From a gamma proteobacterium HIMB30 (GTDB taxonomy: Bacteria; Pseudomonadota; Gammaproteobacteria; Pseudomonadales; Litorivicinaceae): DNA of 64,000 nucleotides. The notes beneath the pieces are model-generated. The model was given only the letters and a program-made list of their open reading frames with translations. It did not search any database and was not told the DNA's origin. Where the stretch lies: NCBI GenBank assembly GCA_000227525.2, contig AGIG01000034.1:62001-126000 (forward strand), in the 5' to 3' direction. Each line of letters begins with the position of its first letter. The stretch's first letter is position 1. The position numbers and the translations under genes are program-made. Shown here piece by piece: positions 52,770-61,005 of the stretch.

Positions 52770-53524
52770 TGCCTCAATTTTCTGCCAATCTCGGTTTCCT
52801 ATGGCCTGATGACTCACTGGCCGATGCCATTCGTGCAGCAAAGTCTGCTGGCTTTCATGCTGTCGAATGTCATTTTCCTTTTGATGAGCCGATCGACGCA
52901 GTACAACAGTCACTCGAGGAGACAGGCTTCACAATGCTCGGTCTCAATACGATACGAGGGCCATTGAATGCCGGCATGGCAGCATTACCAGATTCAGTCC
53001 CTGAAGCGAGGGTAGCAATCGATCAGGCGTTTGATTATGGTTCTCAAATTCAGGCGCTCAACGTCCACGTCATGGCTGGAAAGACCGCTGGCGAAAGGGC
53101 TGAAAAGGTGTATCTGGATAATCTCAAATATGCCTCAGATGTCGCAGCGAAAAATAACATGTCTGTCTTAATAGAACCTCTCAACCCCTATGATATGCCT
53201 GGATATTTTCTACGTGATACAGCGCATGCGTGTGATCTGATCAGCACCCTTCAGTTAACCAACGTAAAACTGATGTTTGATTGTTACCATATCGGCCGGA
53301 CAGAGGGCGATGTGATCTCACGCTTTAAGGAATGCTTTCCCTACATTGGTCATATTCAATTTGCGTCGGTACCGGATCGTGGACCACCTGACCGAGGGAT
53401 TGTTGATTACGATGCGGTCTTTGCTGCCATTGATGCAGGCGGGTGGAAAAGACCACTGGGTGCAGAGTATAAAGTTGAAAGCCTCACTGAAGACTCTCTC
53501 GATTGGCTCAATTCCTACATCTAA
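52769..53524 (+). CDS. otnI: 2-oxo-tetronate isomerase
   Basis: It converts 2-oxo-tetronate to 3-oxo-tetronate. A 251-aa TIM-barrel protein of the hydroxypyruvate isomerase family: FSANLGFLWPDDSLADAI at the start, LIEPLNPYDMPGYFL with the catalytic Glu, and LMFDCYHIGRTEGDV for the metal site, with the second Glu in LGAEYKV. The ATG overlaps the otnC stop (TGATG), with GGAG upstream; a GTG nine bases earlier is an alternative. It completes the tetronate pathway to dihydroxyacetone phosphate. Confidence 0.93.
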   Translation: MPQFSANLGFLWPDDSLADAIRAAKSAGFHAVECHFPFDEPIDAVQQSLEETGFTMLGLNTIRGPLNAGMAALPDSVPEARVAIDQAFDYGSQIQALNVHVMAGKTAGERAEKVYLDNLKYASDVAAKNNMSVLIEPLNPYDMPGYFLRDTAHACDLISTLQLTNVKLMFDCYHIGRTEGDVISRFKECFPYIGHIQFASVPDRGPPDRGIVDYDAVFAAIDAGGWKRPLGAEYKVESLTEDSLDWLNSYI

Positions 53525-53545
53525 TAACTGACTAAAGAGAACACT

Positions 53546-54502
53546 ATGAAAATCGCACTCCTCGATGACTATTATGATCGTGCCAGAGATTACGCCGACT
53601 GGGATTCAGTTGAATTTGCCAGCATTGATTTCATTGATCACCATATCGCCGATGAGGATGCATTGATTGAACGACTACGTCCATACGATGCTGTGGGCTT
53701 AATGCGTGAGAGAACGCCTTTTCCTGAGTCAATTATCAATGCTCTCCCGAATCTTAAGCTGATTGTGACCTCTGGAAAGCAAAATGCGGCGATTGATGTG
53801 AGAGCCGCCTCCAAACGGAATATCGTGGTCTGCGGCACACCGTCTCCGGGACACGCAACTGCCGAGCTGGCTTTTCTACTTATTATGGCGCTTTGCAGGA
53901 AGCTTTTACCTCTCGTAAATGGGTTGCAGATTGATCAGCAATGGCAGCCAGTCATGGGAAATGATTTACGCGGTAAAACACTTGGGATACTCGGTCTAGG
54001 CCGCTTAGGCTCTCAGGTCGCTTCCTTAGGCCAGGCGATTGGGATGCGTGTAGTTGCTTGGAGCACAAACCTCGATCGAGAGACTTGTGTCGAAAAAGGT
54101 GTCGAATATGTCTCTAAAGATGCCCTTTTCGAGGAGTCAGACTTCGTCTCGATTCATCTCCGGCTGTCTGAACGAAGTCGAGATCTTGTGACACTAACAG
54201 AGTTACAAGCGCTTGGTTCAAAAGGTTATCTGGTGAACACATCGCGTGCAGAAATTATTCATCATCAGGATTTACTGACTGCACTTGATGATGGATTAAT
54301 CGCTGGAATCGCAACAGATGTTTTAACATCGGAGCCAGCTTCGGCCGATGACCCGATCGTCGATCATCCGCGCTCGCTCGTCACACCACACATCGGGTAT
54401 TGCACCGAAGAGACATTTCGCGTGTTCTACAGCGAGATGCTGAATGCCTTCACAGCATTTAATGACGGAAATCCTATCAATGTGATTGAACCTAAAGCCT
54501 GA
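53546..54502 (+). CDS. D-2-hydroxyacid dehydrogenase family protein
   Basis: A 318-aa NAD-dependent dehydrogenase with the catalytic set Arg (in NTSRAEIIHHQDLL), Glu (in ASADDPIVDHPRS region) and His (in TPHIGYCTEETF), and the nucleotide motif LGILGLGRLGSQVA. It is last in the tetronate operon (21 bp after otnI, with AAAGAG before the ATG). It may act on a C4 hydroxyacid or 2-oxo acid related to tetronates. Its last three codons lie in a hairpin shared with the convergent tcuB gene. Confidence 0.87.
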   Translation: MKIALLDDYYDRARDYADWDSVEFASIDFIDHHIADEDALIERLRPYDAVGLMRERTPFPESIINALPNLKLIVTSGKQNAAIDVRAASKRNIVVCGTPSPGHATAELAFLLIMALCRKLLPLVNGLQIDQQWQPVMGNDLRGKTLGILGLGRLGSQVASLGQAIGMRVVAWSTNLDRETCVEKGVEYVSKDALFEESDFVSIHLRLSERSRDLVTLTELQALGSKGYLVNTSRAEIIHHQDLLTALDDGLIAGIATDVLTSEPASADDPIVDHPRSLVTPHIGYCTEETFRVFYSEMLNAFTAFNDGNPINVIEPKA

Positions 54503-54517
54503 TTTGTCAGGCTTTAG
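54492..54517. terminator. Bidirectional hairpin built from the ends of two convergent genes
   Basis: CTAAAGCCTGA-TTTG-TCAGGCTTTAG is a perfect 11-bp inverted repeat with a 4-nt loop. The left arm is the last codons of the hydroxyacid dehydrogenase gene and the right arm, on the other strand, the last codons of tcuB. Both genes end in Lys-Ala-stop (AAA GCC TGA). The loop is the whole intergenic space. Neither side has a long T-run, so the structure may act as a weak terminator or a 3' stabiliser. Confidence 0.7.
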
Positions 54518-55568
54518 CCATTTGAGCTTCGCGAATCAGAGCCGCCAAGCGAAAAAATCCATGTGCCATTTTTGTATATGGCAACGTTAAAAAAAATGCA
54601 GCAATACTAGCGAGATGTATGTTTAGCATGGCGCCAGCGGCAGCAGTTCCGCCGAGCCAGTACAACAAAAGGCCCGAGGTAGATACAAGCCATAGGATTA
54701 AAATGAATCCGTATTCGCCAGATCGTCGATCAGAAACGCCAAGTTTCGGGTCAGATTTTGTTTTGAGATAGAGAAGCTTTGAAGTACCCAAGGTCAAGAG
54801 AATTCCACCGGACACCCCAAATATTTTGGGTAGCGAAAGAAAAGGATAAGGCGCCTCAAGCCCAAAACCATAGTGCATGACGGTCGCGACAGAAGTTGAC
54901 GCAAAACACAGAAGAAAACCATACATCGTGGCATGATGCGCCCACTTCCGTGTCTGACTATAACGATCATCATTCTCGTAATTACAGCCCTGCCCCATAC
55001 CACCGTCAAGATTCTTCATCGTCCCAGCTGCGTGAAATGCCGCCGATAGGTCTCTCCCCTGAATCCAGTCACCTCCGACAGTATTCCAATATCGATAAAG
55101 ACCTATAAAAAGGATCAATAACGGGCCAAGAAACAGCGGTGTAAATACAGCAACTAGGCTATTGTGGGAAACCAGACTGTAGAAATTCTCATCTGAAATC
55201 CATGGAATATTGCCAATCAACCCAAACATGATCGCCGCCACCACTGTGATCAAAGCAATAATCCAGCCATTACTTTGAATTTTCTCAGCAGCAACGGAAC
55301 CTGGAACATGAGACTCCCAACTTTCTGCTCGAACATTCGCCAGAGCCTTCGGTATGTTCAGATCGAACTCGTGTGGACAGGTAAATTGGCAGCTGTGATA
55401 ACACGCTTGGCAGTTGTGACAGAGGTTGGCCATATGAATAATATTTTCATCATCGAAACTCCGGTATCGCGTCATCGCCTGAAATGACGCACAAAAACCT
55501 TCGCAGTAGCGACACGCGTTACAAATTGCTAGCTGACGATTCGCTTCTTCAAGCGCTTTGGCTTGCAT
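54507..55568 (-). CDS. tcuB: Tricarballylate dehydrogenase electron-transfer membrane protein TcuB (CitB-like)
   Basis: It re-oxidises the flavin of TcuA and passes electrons to the membrane quinone pool. From the ATG at 55568, with AAGGAGG at 9-nt spacing, it has 353 aa; a longer frame would overlap tcuA further. Two [4Fe-4S] motifs sit near the N-terminus: CNACRYCEGFC and CHNCQACYHSCQFTCP. About six hydrophobic segments follow, with conserved His residues for haem in the later helices. The tcuA-tcuB overlap (20 bp) is standard for this system. Confidence 0.93.
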   Translation of the reverse strand: MQAKALEEANRQLAICNACRYCEGFCASFQAMTRYRSFDDENIIHMANLCHNCQACYHSCQFTCPHEFDLNIPKALANVRAESWESHVPGSVAAEKIQSNGWIIALITVVAAIMFGLIGNIPWISDENFYSLVSHNSLVAVFTPLFLGPLLILFIGLYRYWNTVGGDWIQGRDLSAAFHAAGTMKNLDGGMGQGCNYENDDRYSQTRKWAHHATMYGFLLCFASTSVATVMHYGFGLEAPYPFLSLPKIFGVSGGILLTLGTSKLLYLKTKSDPKLGVSDRRSGEYGFILILWLVSTSGLLLYWLGGTAAAGAMLNIHLASIAAFFLTLPYTKMAHGFFRLAALIREAQMAKA

Positions 55569-57012
55569 ACTCAGCGGCCTCCTTCCCGGCAATACGGCCG
55601 AATACCGTTCCAATTGTCATACCAAATCCTGCCAAATAGCCCTGTCCTAGGATGCTTCCAGCCATGATTTCGCCTGCTGCCCAAACGTTTGTGGCGCGCT
55701 CATTGGAAAAAGAAACGCGAGCATCATGATCGACCCTAAACCCGAGATATGTGAAAGTCACACCGGGTCTCAATTCATAACCATAAAATGGCGGCGTATC
55801 GATTGGCCGAGCCCAGTTTGTTTTAGCTGGCTCCAGATCTTTTGTTGCTAATCCATCAAGCTCTGTCGGATGGAACTCCCCTTCCTGACAAGCTGCATTG
55901 AATTCCGCTGTCGTCTTCGCAACTGTTTCGATCGGAAGACCGAGCTTCTCAGCTAACTCAGGAATTGAATCGGCTTTGGTCGCAGTAAAAACGGTCGGCA
56001 TAAAGAGATTGTAGGATTTTTGATCGATAATCGCATAGCCCACTTGATCGGGTTGCGCCGCAACCAACCGGCCCCAAATCGCGTAGCGCTTTGGCCAGAC
56101 ATCTTCACCCTCGTCATAAAAACGCTCACCGTTTTTGTTCAGAACAATAGAAAACGGCACGCAGTCAACTCGAGTCACAATCCCTCCATCATACTCCGGC
56201 GCACGACCATCAATAGCGACCGCATGGCATTGAGTTGGATCGCCAACCTGGTCGGCCCCTTTGTCTAGAAGGTTCTTGAGCACTCCTCCAGTGTTATACG
56301 GAGTACCACGAATCAGGAAGTTTTTAGCCGCATCACCCCATGCACGAGTTAACCATTCTTTATCGGATTCAAAGCCACCAGAAGCCAAAACGACACTCCG
56401 TCCGCGAATGTAGGATTGAATCCCTTTGATATCGACAAGGACACCATCGAACAATCGATCTTCAACAATGACATCCAAGACGGTCGCCAAATAATGAACA
56501 TCAACACCGAGGTCTTCCAAACGGTTGTAGTAGGCATTCACGAGCGCCTTCCCACCACCAAGGAAAAAAGCATTCGTGCGGGATAACGACAGGGTTCCGG
56601 AGAGCGATTCTTGAAAATACACTCCTTGGCTTTGCATCCAATCGTAACATTCTTCAGAGCTTTGGATTGCCAGCCTGGCAAGTGGTTCGTCGGTATTCCC
56701 TTGGGTGACCTTGAGTAAGTCCTCGAAGAATTCGTCCTCAAGATACTGGTCAGTTAACATACCCTTCGGTGCATCATGCATACACCGAAAATTGCGTGTA
56801 TGGCGTGAGTTTCCTCCTCGGTATGAACGACGGGCTCTTTCGAGAAGTAGTACTTTCGCTCCAGACTCGGCCGCTCTGATAGCCGCGCATAGTGCCGCAT
56901 TTCCACCACCAACAACGATAACATCGTAGGAGACAGGGCCCTCCCCTGGGCGAATCAATCCGAGTTCCGGTTCAATTTTCGGTATTTCGATAGGCATCTG
57001 TTGCACGCTCAT
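55549..57012 (-). CDS. tcuA: FAD-dependent tricarballylate dehydrogenase TcuA
   Basis: It oxidises tricarballylate to cis-aconitate. The 487-aa flavoprotein has the FAD loop VVGGGNAALCAAIRAAESGAKVLLLE, the substrate and active-site stretch RGGNSRHTRNFRCMHDA, and the C-terminal GYEL(R)PGVTFTYLGF and VWAAGEIMAGSILGQGYLAGFGM of the FrdA/TcuA family. The start at 57012 overlaps the GntR gene by 41 bp; an ATG at 56997 is an alternative. With TcuB, a Tct-type transporter and a PrpF-like isomerase nearby, a tricarboxylate route to the TCA cycle is well supported. Confidence 0.93.
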   Translation of the reverse strand: MSVQQMPIEIPKIEPELGLIRPGEGPVSYDVIVVGGGNAALCAAIRAAESGAKVLLLERARRSYRGGNSRHTRNFRCMHDAPKGMLTDQYLEDEFFEDLLKVTQGNTDEPLARLAIQSSEECYDWMQSQGVYFQESLSGTLSLSRTNAFFLGGGKALVNAYYNRLEDLGVDVHYLATVLDVIVEDRLFDGVLVDIKGIQSYIRGRSVVLASGGFESDKEWLTRAWGDAAKNFLIRGTPYNTGGVLKNLLDKGADQVGDPTQCHAVAIDGRAPEYDGGIVTRVDCVPFSIVLNKNGERFYDEGEDVWPKRYAIWGRLVAAQPDQVGYAIIDQKSYNLFMPTVFTATKADSIPELAEKLGLPIETVAKTTAEFNAACQEGEFHPTELDGLATKDLEPAKTNWARPIDTPPFYGYELRPGVTFTYLGFRVDHDARVSFSNERATNVWAAGEIMAGSILGQGYLAGFGMTIGTVFGRIAGKEAAEYASQSA

Positions 57013-57646
57013 GAAACTGTTTTAATCGATAACGCTGGGCATTGGTAAGGTGCTCACCCATGACCTTTTCAGCCAACGTGACATCTCGCGCCCTGAGCGC
57101 ATCAAGTAGTGAACGATGTTCTTCGATCGCTGTTTCAGCACGCTCAGGAAACTCCATGGTCGATGGACCCAAAATGAGCATTGCCTTTTGAACCGACTCA
57201 AGGGCTTTCCACAGGTACCGGTTTTTCGCGCTGTTTAGGATAGCGACATGAAAGGTGTGATTAATTAACGCCATTTCTCTTGCATCATGTCGAACCTTTT
57301 CCATTCTCGACTGAATAACTTCGAGCTCTTGTAGTTCGACCTCTGTAATGACCCGTGCACTCATCTGCGCAGCTGTTCGCTCCAGGACTTCACGTATCTG
57401 ATACAGTTCAATCACTTCGGCATACGATAGGTCTCTTATGACCATTCCAAACCTGGGTTCTGAGGTCACCAATCCATCCGACTCTAGCCGTCGCAATGCT
57501 TCCCGCACCGGAGTACGGCTGACACCCAGTGCTTCGGCAATCGCTTGTTCACGCAAGTAATCGCCAGGCTTCAATTGTCCTCTCTGGATTTGCGTCAACA
57601 GCTGCTGGTAACAACCAATTGCTTGGTTTTCCTTCACTTCTGTCAT
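56972..57646 (-). CDS. GntR-family (FadR/FCD) regulator of tricarballylate genes
   Basis: A 224-aa regulator: N-terminal winged helix (GVSRTPVREALRRLESDGLV, residues about 35-75) and C-terminal FCD domain with the ligand-metal segment REMALINHTFHVAILNSAKN. It lies directly upstream of tcuA and overlaps it, so it should regulate tcuAB and itself through the TATAC-G-GTATA palindrome 5 bp upstream of its start. In Salmonella the tcu genes use a LysR-type regulator, so this is a different arrangement. Confidence 0.88.
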   Translation of the reverse strand: MTEVKENQAIGCYQQLLTQIQRGQLKPGDYLREQAIAEALGVSRTPVREALRRLESDGLVTSEPRFGMVIRDLSYAEVIELYQIREVLERTAAQMSARVITEVELQELEVIQSRMEKVRHDAREMALINHTFHVAILNSAKNRYLWKALESVQKAMLILGPSTMEFPERAETAIEEHRSLLDALRARDVTLAEKVMGEHLTNAQRYRLKQFHERATDAYRNTEN

Positions 57647-57650
57647 AATC

Positions 57651-57661
57651 TATACGGTATA
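57651..57661. promoter_or_regulatory. Predicted GntR operator between the tcu regulator and the AbrB-like gene
   Basis: TATAC-G-GTATA, a perfect 11-bp palindrome (13 bp with flanking C and C), 4 bp upstream of the regulator ATG on the minus strand and 37 bp before the AbrB-like start on the plus strand. FCD-type regulators commonly bind short AT-rich palindromes with a GT/AC core. Its position would obstruct initiation of the regulator gene. Confidence 0.55.
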
Positions 57662-57698
57662 CTTTTGAATACAGAAATGTCAACGCCAAGGATTTTCT

Positions 57699-58736
57699 TT
57701 GAGACACCAGGTTTCCACCATTGCACTCTGCCTCTTGTGCGGCCTGATACTCAACTCGATTGGCGCTCCTCTTCCGTTTTTATTCGGGTCGCTGGCCGGC
57801 TGCCTTATTGGCGCGCTATTGGGAATGAATCTCAAAGGAATTCCTATCTGCTCGACCATAAGTCGAACGGTCCTTGGTGTCGCCATTGGAACATCGTTGA
57901 GTTGGGCCCTGGTGCTCGCGATTCCCAACTATTTAGCGACACTTATTCTCATACCGATCTATGTGGTGCTGATTGGCCTTTGTGGCATCCCTTACTTCTA
58001 TCGAATCTTTGGGTACGATCTTCCAACCTCCTTCTACGCGTCTATGCCGGGCGGACTCCAGGACATGGTCATCTTCGGAATAGAAGCTGGCGCCAATCCT
58101 CGTGCACTCTCTCTGATTCATGCGACACGCGTCTTGGTCTTGGTCACAGCCGCTCCACTTGCACTAGTTTATTTTTTTGACCTTGATCTCAACCGTCCGC
58201 TAGGCGAACCTCTCGTTGCACTGCCAGCGTCCGAACTTGCGATGCTCTTCGGCATTGGGATATTGGGATGGCAAGTCTGCAAGCGGATCGGAATGTTTGG
58301 GGCATCGGTATTAGGGCCCTTATTATTCTCAGCGCCCCTTGCGTTAGCCGGGATCCTAACGCACCGGCCGCCGCAGGAGGCAATTCTCGTCTCCCAATTC
58401 TTCATTGGTCTTGGTATTGGTGTTCACTATCGAGGAATCACGGTGGCTGAGCTTAAGCGCGATATTTTAGCTGCGCTGGGATATATCTTCATTCTAGCGA
58501 CCATTGCTATTGGAACGATGATCATCGCCTCCGAATTCAGTACGCTGAGAGATGCTGATGTATTTCTCGCTTTTTGGCCTGCCGGACAGGCTGAGCTTGC
58601 CGTTTTATCACTCGCTGCAGGAAGTAACCTTGGTGTGATTGTTTTACATCACCTCGTGAGGATTATTCTAGTCATCATGGGGGCGCCGATTATTAGCTCA
58701 AAAGCACTTAATATCAGCGCTCCAAGACACCGGTGA
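57699..58736 (+). CDS. AbrB-family membrane protein (duplicated membrane domain)
   Basis: A 345-aa membrane protein of ten or so hydrophobic segments in two homologous halves (each with a FGSLAGCLIGALLG- or FGASVLGPLLFSAPLA-like glycine-rich helix). It belongs to the AbrB family of E. coli, often annotated as a putative ammonia monooxygenase or regulator, which is not supported by function; transport is more likely. It starts at TTG with AAGGA upstream. It diverges from the tcu regulator and is convergent with the LysR gene. Confidence 0.82.
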   Translation: MRHQVSTIALCLLCGLILNSIGAPLPFLFGSLAGCLIGALLGMNLKGIPICSTISRTVLGVAIGTSLSWALVLAIPNYLATLILIPIYVVLIGLCGIPYFYRIFGYDLPTSFYASMPGGLQDMVIFGIEAGANPRALSLIHATRVLVLVTAAPLALVYFFDLDLNRPLGEPLVALPASELAMLFGIGILGWQVCKRIGMFGASVLGPLLFSAPLALAGILTHRPPQEAILVSQFFIGLGIGVHYRGITVAELKRDILAALGYIFILATIAIGTMIIASEFSTLRDADVFLAFWPAGQAELAVLSLAAGSNLGVIVLHHLVRIILVIMGAPIISSKALNISAPRHR

Positions 58737-58844
58737 TCTTGGATAAATAGCGATACACCAAAATTTAGACCACCCAGATTGACGCACCAATCAAGAAAAC
58801 TTGTCTGTCACAAGGTCAAGCGGCAACGCATAGAAACACTCGGG

Positions 58845-59741
58845 TCAATCGATGTTTCGATGATCAAGAAACATATCCACTAAGATTTGTGCCAACGGAC
58901 TCAGCTCGCGCCCTCGGCGTCTGATCAAGCCCACGACGCGTTTAACTTCTGGTTCAATTAAGGGGACGCTCACCAACAGCGGATGATCTTCCGAAGGCAT
59001 CGCCATCGAGGGCACGGATGCAATGCCCAATCCAGCTTCAACCAGACCAATCATTGTGGTCCCGTGCTGGGTTTCAAAAATACTGTGCGGTTTATCGGGA
59101 GCGGAGGCCAGCGCTTGATCAATAATCAAGCGATTACCGGACCCTTTATCAGCTGCGATGTAGTCGTATTTCGCTAATTCACTCCAGCGAATCTGTCGTT
59201 GTTTTGCGAGAGGATGATCACGGCGGCAAGCCGCAACAAAGTGCTCGGTCACCAGTTCTGTAAACTCAACTTCTTTATCCTGAGCCCCAACAAAATTGAT
59301 CCCAAAATCGGCGTCACCTCGAGCAACATCAAGCAAAATATCATTAGCACTCGAATCGATGAGCTTCACCTTGACCATTGGATGCAGCGTATGAAATTTT
59401 TGAATAACTCGTGAGGCGAAGTAGTTTACCGCCGATGGCACACATCCGATGATAACTTCACCCTGGCTGACCGGTGTTGTCCCTTTCACTCCTAAAATCG
59501 TCGTATCAAGGTCCGCCAAGATCCGATCAATATTTCGATGAAAATCGCGCCCCGTCGCTGTCAGCATCACCTGCCTGGTTGTTCTTTCGACAAGCTGTGA
59601 TTCGAGTGCTTTTTCAAGTTTATCAATGCGACGACTGAACGCCGGTTGTGAAATATGAATCTGCTCTGCGGCGGCGCTGAACGAGCCAAGTTGAGCCAGC
59701 GCGGAAAAAGCGACTAAGTCGTCAATATCGATCTTTGCCAT
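58845..59741 (-). CDS. LysR-family regulator divergent from the Tct transporter
   Basis: A 298-aa LysR protein with the helix-turn-helix LAQLGSFSAAAEQIHISQPAFSRRIDKLEKAL near residues 14-45 and a full co-inducer domain with GVKGTTPVSQGEVIIGCVPS at its start. It is divergent from tctC across 129 bp that carry the inverted repeat at 59825. It should sense a tricarboxylate. The 108-bp gap to the AbrB-like gene has no strong terminator. Confidence 0.9.
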   Translation of the reverse strand: MAKIDIDDLVAFSALAQLGSFSAAAEQIHISQPAFSRRIDKLEKALESQLVERTTRQVMLTATGRDFHRNIDRILADLDTTILGVKGTTPVSQGEVIIGCVPSAVNYFASRVIQKFHTLHPMVKVKLIDSSANDILLDVARGDADFGINFVGAQDKEVEFTELVTEHFVAACRRDHPLAKQRQIRWSELAKYDYIAADKGSGNRLIIDQALASAPDKPHSIFETQHGTTMIGLVEAGLGIASVPSMAMPSEDHPLLVSVPLIEPEVKRVVGLIRRRGRELSPLAQILVDMFLDHRNID

Positions 59742-59824
59742 CGAATTAATTCATGTAACGCATAAGTGGATAAGATTAATGCATTTTAATTTGCTTTCCT
59801 ACTAAGTAATCATGCGCTCGGGCA

Positions 59825-59842
59825 AGTCGTATGGTGACGACT
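59825..59842. promoter_or_regulatory. Inverted repeat in the tctC leader or operator region
   Basis: AGTCGT-ATGGTG-ACGACT, a perfect 6-bp inverted repeat with a 6-bp spacer, located 28 bp before the tctC ATG and 83 bp from the LysR start. It could be a regulator site or a small hairpin in the tctC leader. It lies just upstream of the AGGAGA ribosome site. Confidence 0.4.
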
Positions 59843-59870
59843 CCTTAATAATAAGTATCAGGAGACTGAA

Positions 59871-60953
59871 ATGATTAAAATTCGGACTAAATTCTTAGGC
59901 GTGATCGCAGGAGCAATCCTCTCTCAATCAGCCTTTGCTGAGGTCAACTTCGCGGGTAAAACAATTGAATGGACGATTCCATTTTCGGAAACTGGTGGCT
60001 CTGCCAAATGGGCAAACTTCTTTGCACCACTCCTATCTGATGCATTGCCAGGTAACCCAACGGTCGTCGTCAAATTTATGCCGGGCGCTGGATCAACGAA
60101 GGGCGCAAACTGGTTCCAAAGACAAAAGCATACGGACGGTACAGTCATGTTCGGTTCTTCAGGATCGACACAGTTTCCGTACCTACTGGGCGATCCCCGT
60201 GTGAAATATGAATATTCAGACTGGGTCCCCGTCATGGCATCCGGTACTGGAGGAGTTGCGTACTTAAATGCTGAGGCTGGCGCGAAGTTTGATGGTTCAG
60301 CCAATAACCTTAAGGGTATGAAGTTCGTTTACGGAAACCAAGGTGCAACTCGTCTTGATTTGGTTCCCGCGATGGCGTGGGACATGCTCGGACTCGACGT
60401 CAAGCACGTGATGGGTATTAAAGGTCGGGGTGACGGTCGTAAAATGTTCGAGTCAGGTGAAGCGAATATCGACTATCAAACATCTGCTGGATACTTGAAA
60501 GGGTCTAAAAAATTCGTCGACGATGGCAAAGCAGTTGCAATGATGACTTGGGGCGCTTTAGACGATAAGGGAGACATTGTTCGCGATCCAACTTTCCCAG
60601 ATATTCCAACTTTCAAAGAAGTCTGCGAAAAAACAGACGGCTGTGATACCTCGAGTAAGCAATTCCGCGTATGGAAAGCCTTCTTCGTTTCCGGCTTCCC
60701 AGTCCAGAAACTCGCTTTCCTACCCGCGGGAACGCCTAAAGAAGTGAGTGATACCTATGCTGCTGCATTTGAGAAAATCCGTAGTCGTCCAGATTTCGAG
60801 AAGCTCGCTGCAAAGCGTCTGGGTAAATACCCAATGTTTGTTGGTGCTGAATCTCAGGATGCACTAAAAACTGCGACCACACTTGATTTCAACGCAAAGG
60901 CCTACGCCACGCACTATCTAAAAGAGCGCTTCGGCGTAACGCTTCGGAAGTAA
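59871..60953 (+). CDS. tctC: Tripartite tricarboxylate transporter substrate-binding protein (TctC)
   Basis: A periplasmic binding protein of 360 aa, longer than the usual 320. The signal peptide ends at SQSAFA. The fold is recognisable from FAGKTIEWTIPFSETGGSAKWANFFAPLL and the NPTVVVKFMPGAGSTKGANWF region, with a conserved LPAGTPKEVSDTY segment near the C-terminus. AGGAGA precedes the ATG. It is the first gene of the transporter operon and is followed by a strong hairpin. The ligand is expected to be a tricarboxylate. Confidence 0.9.
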   Translation: MIKIRTKFLGVIAGAILSQSAFAEVNFAGKTIEWTIPFSETGGSAKWANFFAPLLSDALPGNPTVVVKFMPGAGSTKGANWFQRQKHTDGTVMFGSSGSTQFPYLLGDPRVKYEYSDWVPVMASGTGGVAYLNAEAGAKFDGSANNLKGMKFVYGNQGATRLDLVPAMAWDMLGLDVKHVMGIKGRGDGRKMFESGEANIDYQTSAGYLKGSKKFVDDGKAVAMMTWGALDDKGDIVRDPTFPDIPTFKEVCEKTDGCDTSSKQFRVWKAFFVSGFPVQKLAFLPAGTPKEVSDTYAAAFEKIRSRPDFEKLAAKRLGKYPMFVGAESQDALKTATTLDFNAKAYATHYLKERFGVTLRK

Positions 60954-60969
60954 GCCGAAGTATTGGATA

Positions 60970-60991
60970 ACCGCTGGCTTCGGCCAGCGGT
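60970..60991 (+). terminator. Intercistronic UUCG-loop hairpin between tctC and tctA
   Basis: ACCGCTGGC-TTCG-GCCAGCGGT is a perfect 9-bp stem closing a C(UUCG)G tetraloop, the most stable common RNA loop. It starts 16 bp after the tctC stop. The following GATCTGATCGTTTT is only weakly T-rich, so it is more likely a partial terminator or mRNA stabiliser than a full stop. It would give more binding protein than permease. Confidence 0.75.
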
Positions 60992-61005
60992 GATCTGATC
61001 GTTTT

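Noticed and set aside
57545-58180. 211-codon plus-strand frame
   Set aside because: It overlaps the GntR start region and the AbrB-like gene in another frame, and its translation is rich in Ser, Arg and Cys without family features.
58737-58844. Terminator between the AbrB-like and LysR genes
   Set aside because: No stem of useful length with a T-tract could be found in this 108-bp convergent gap.
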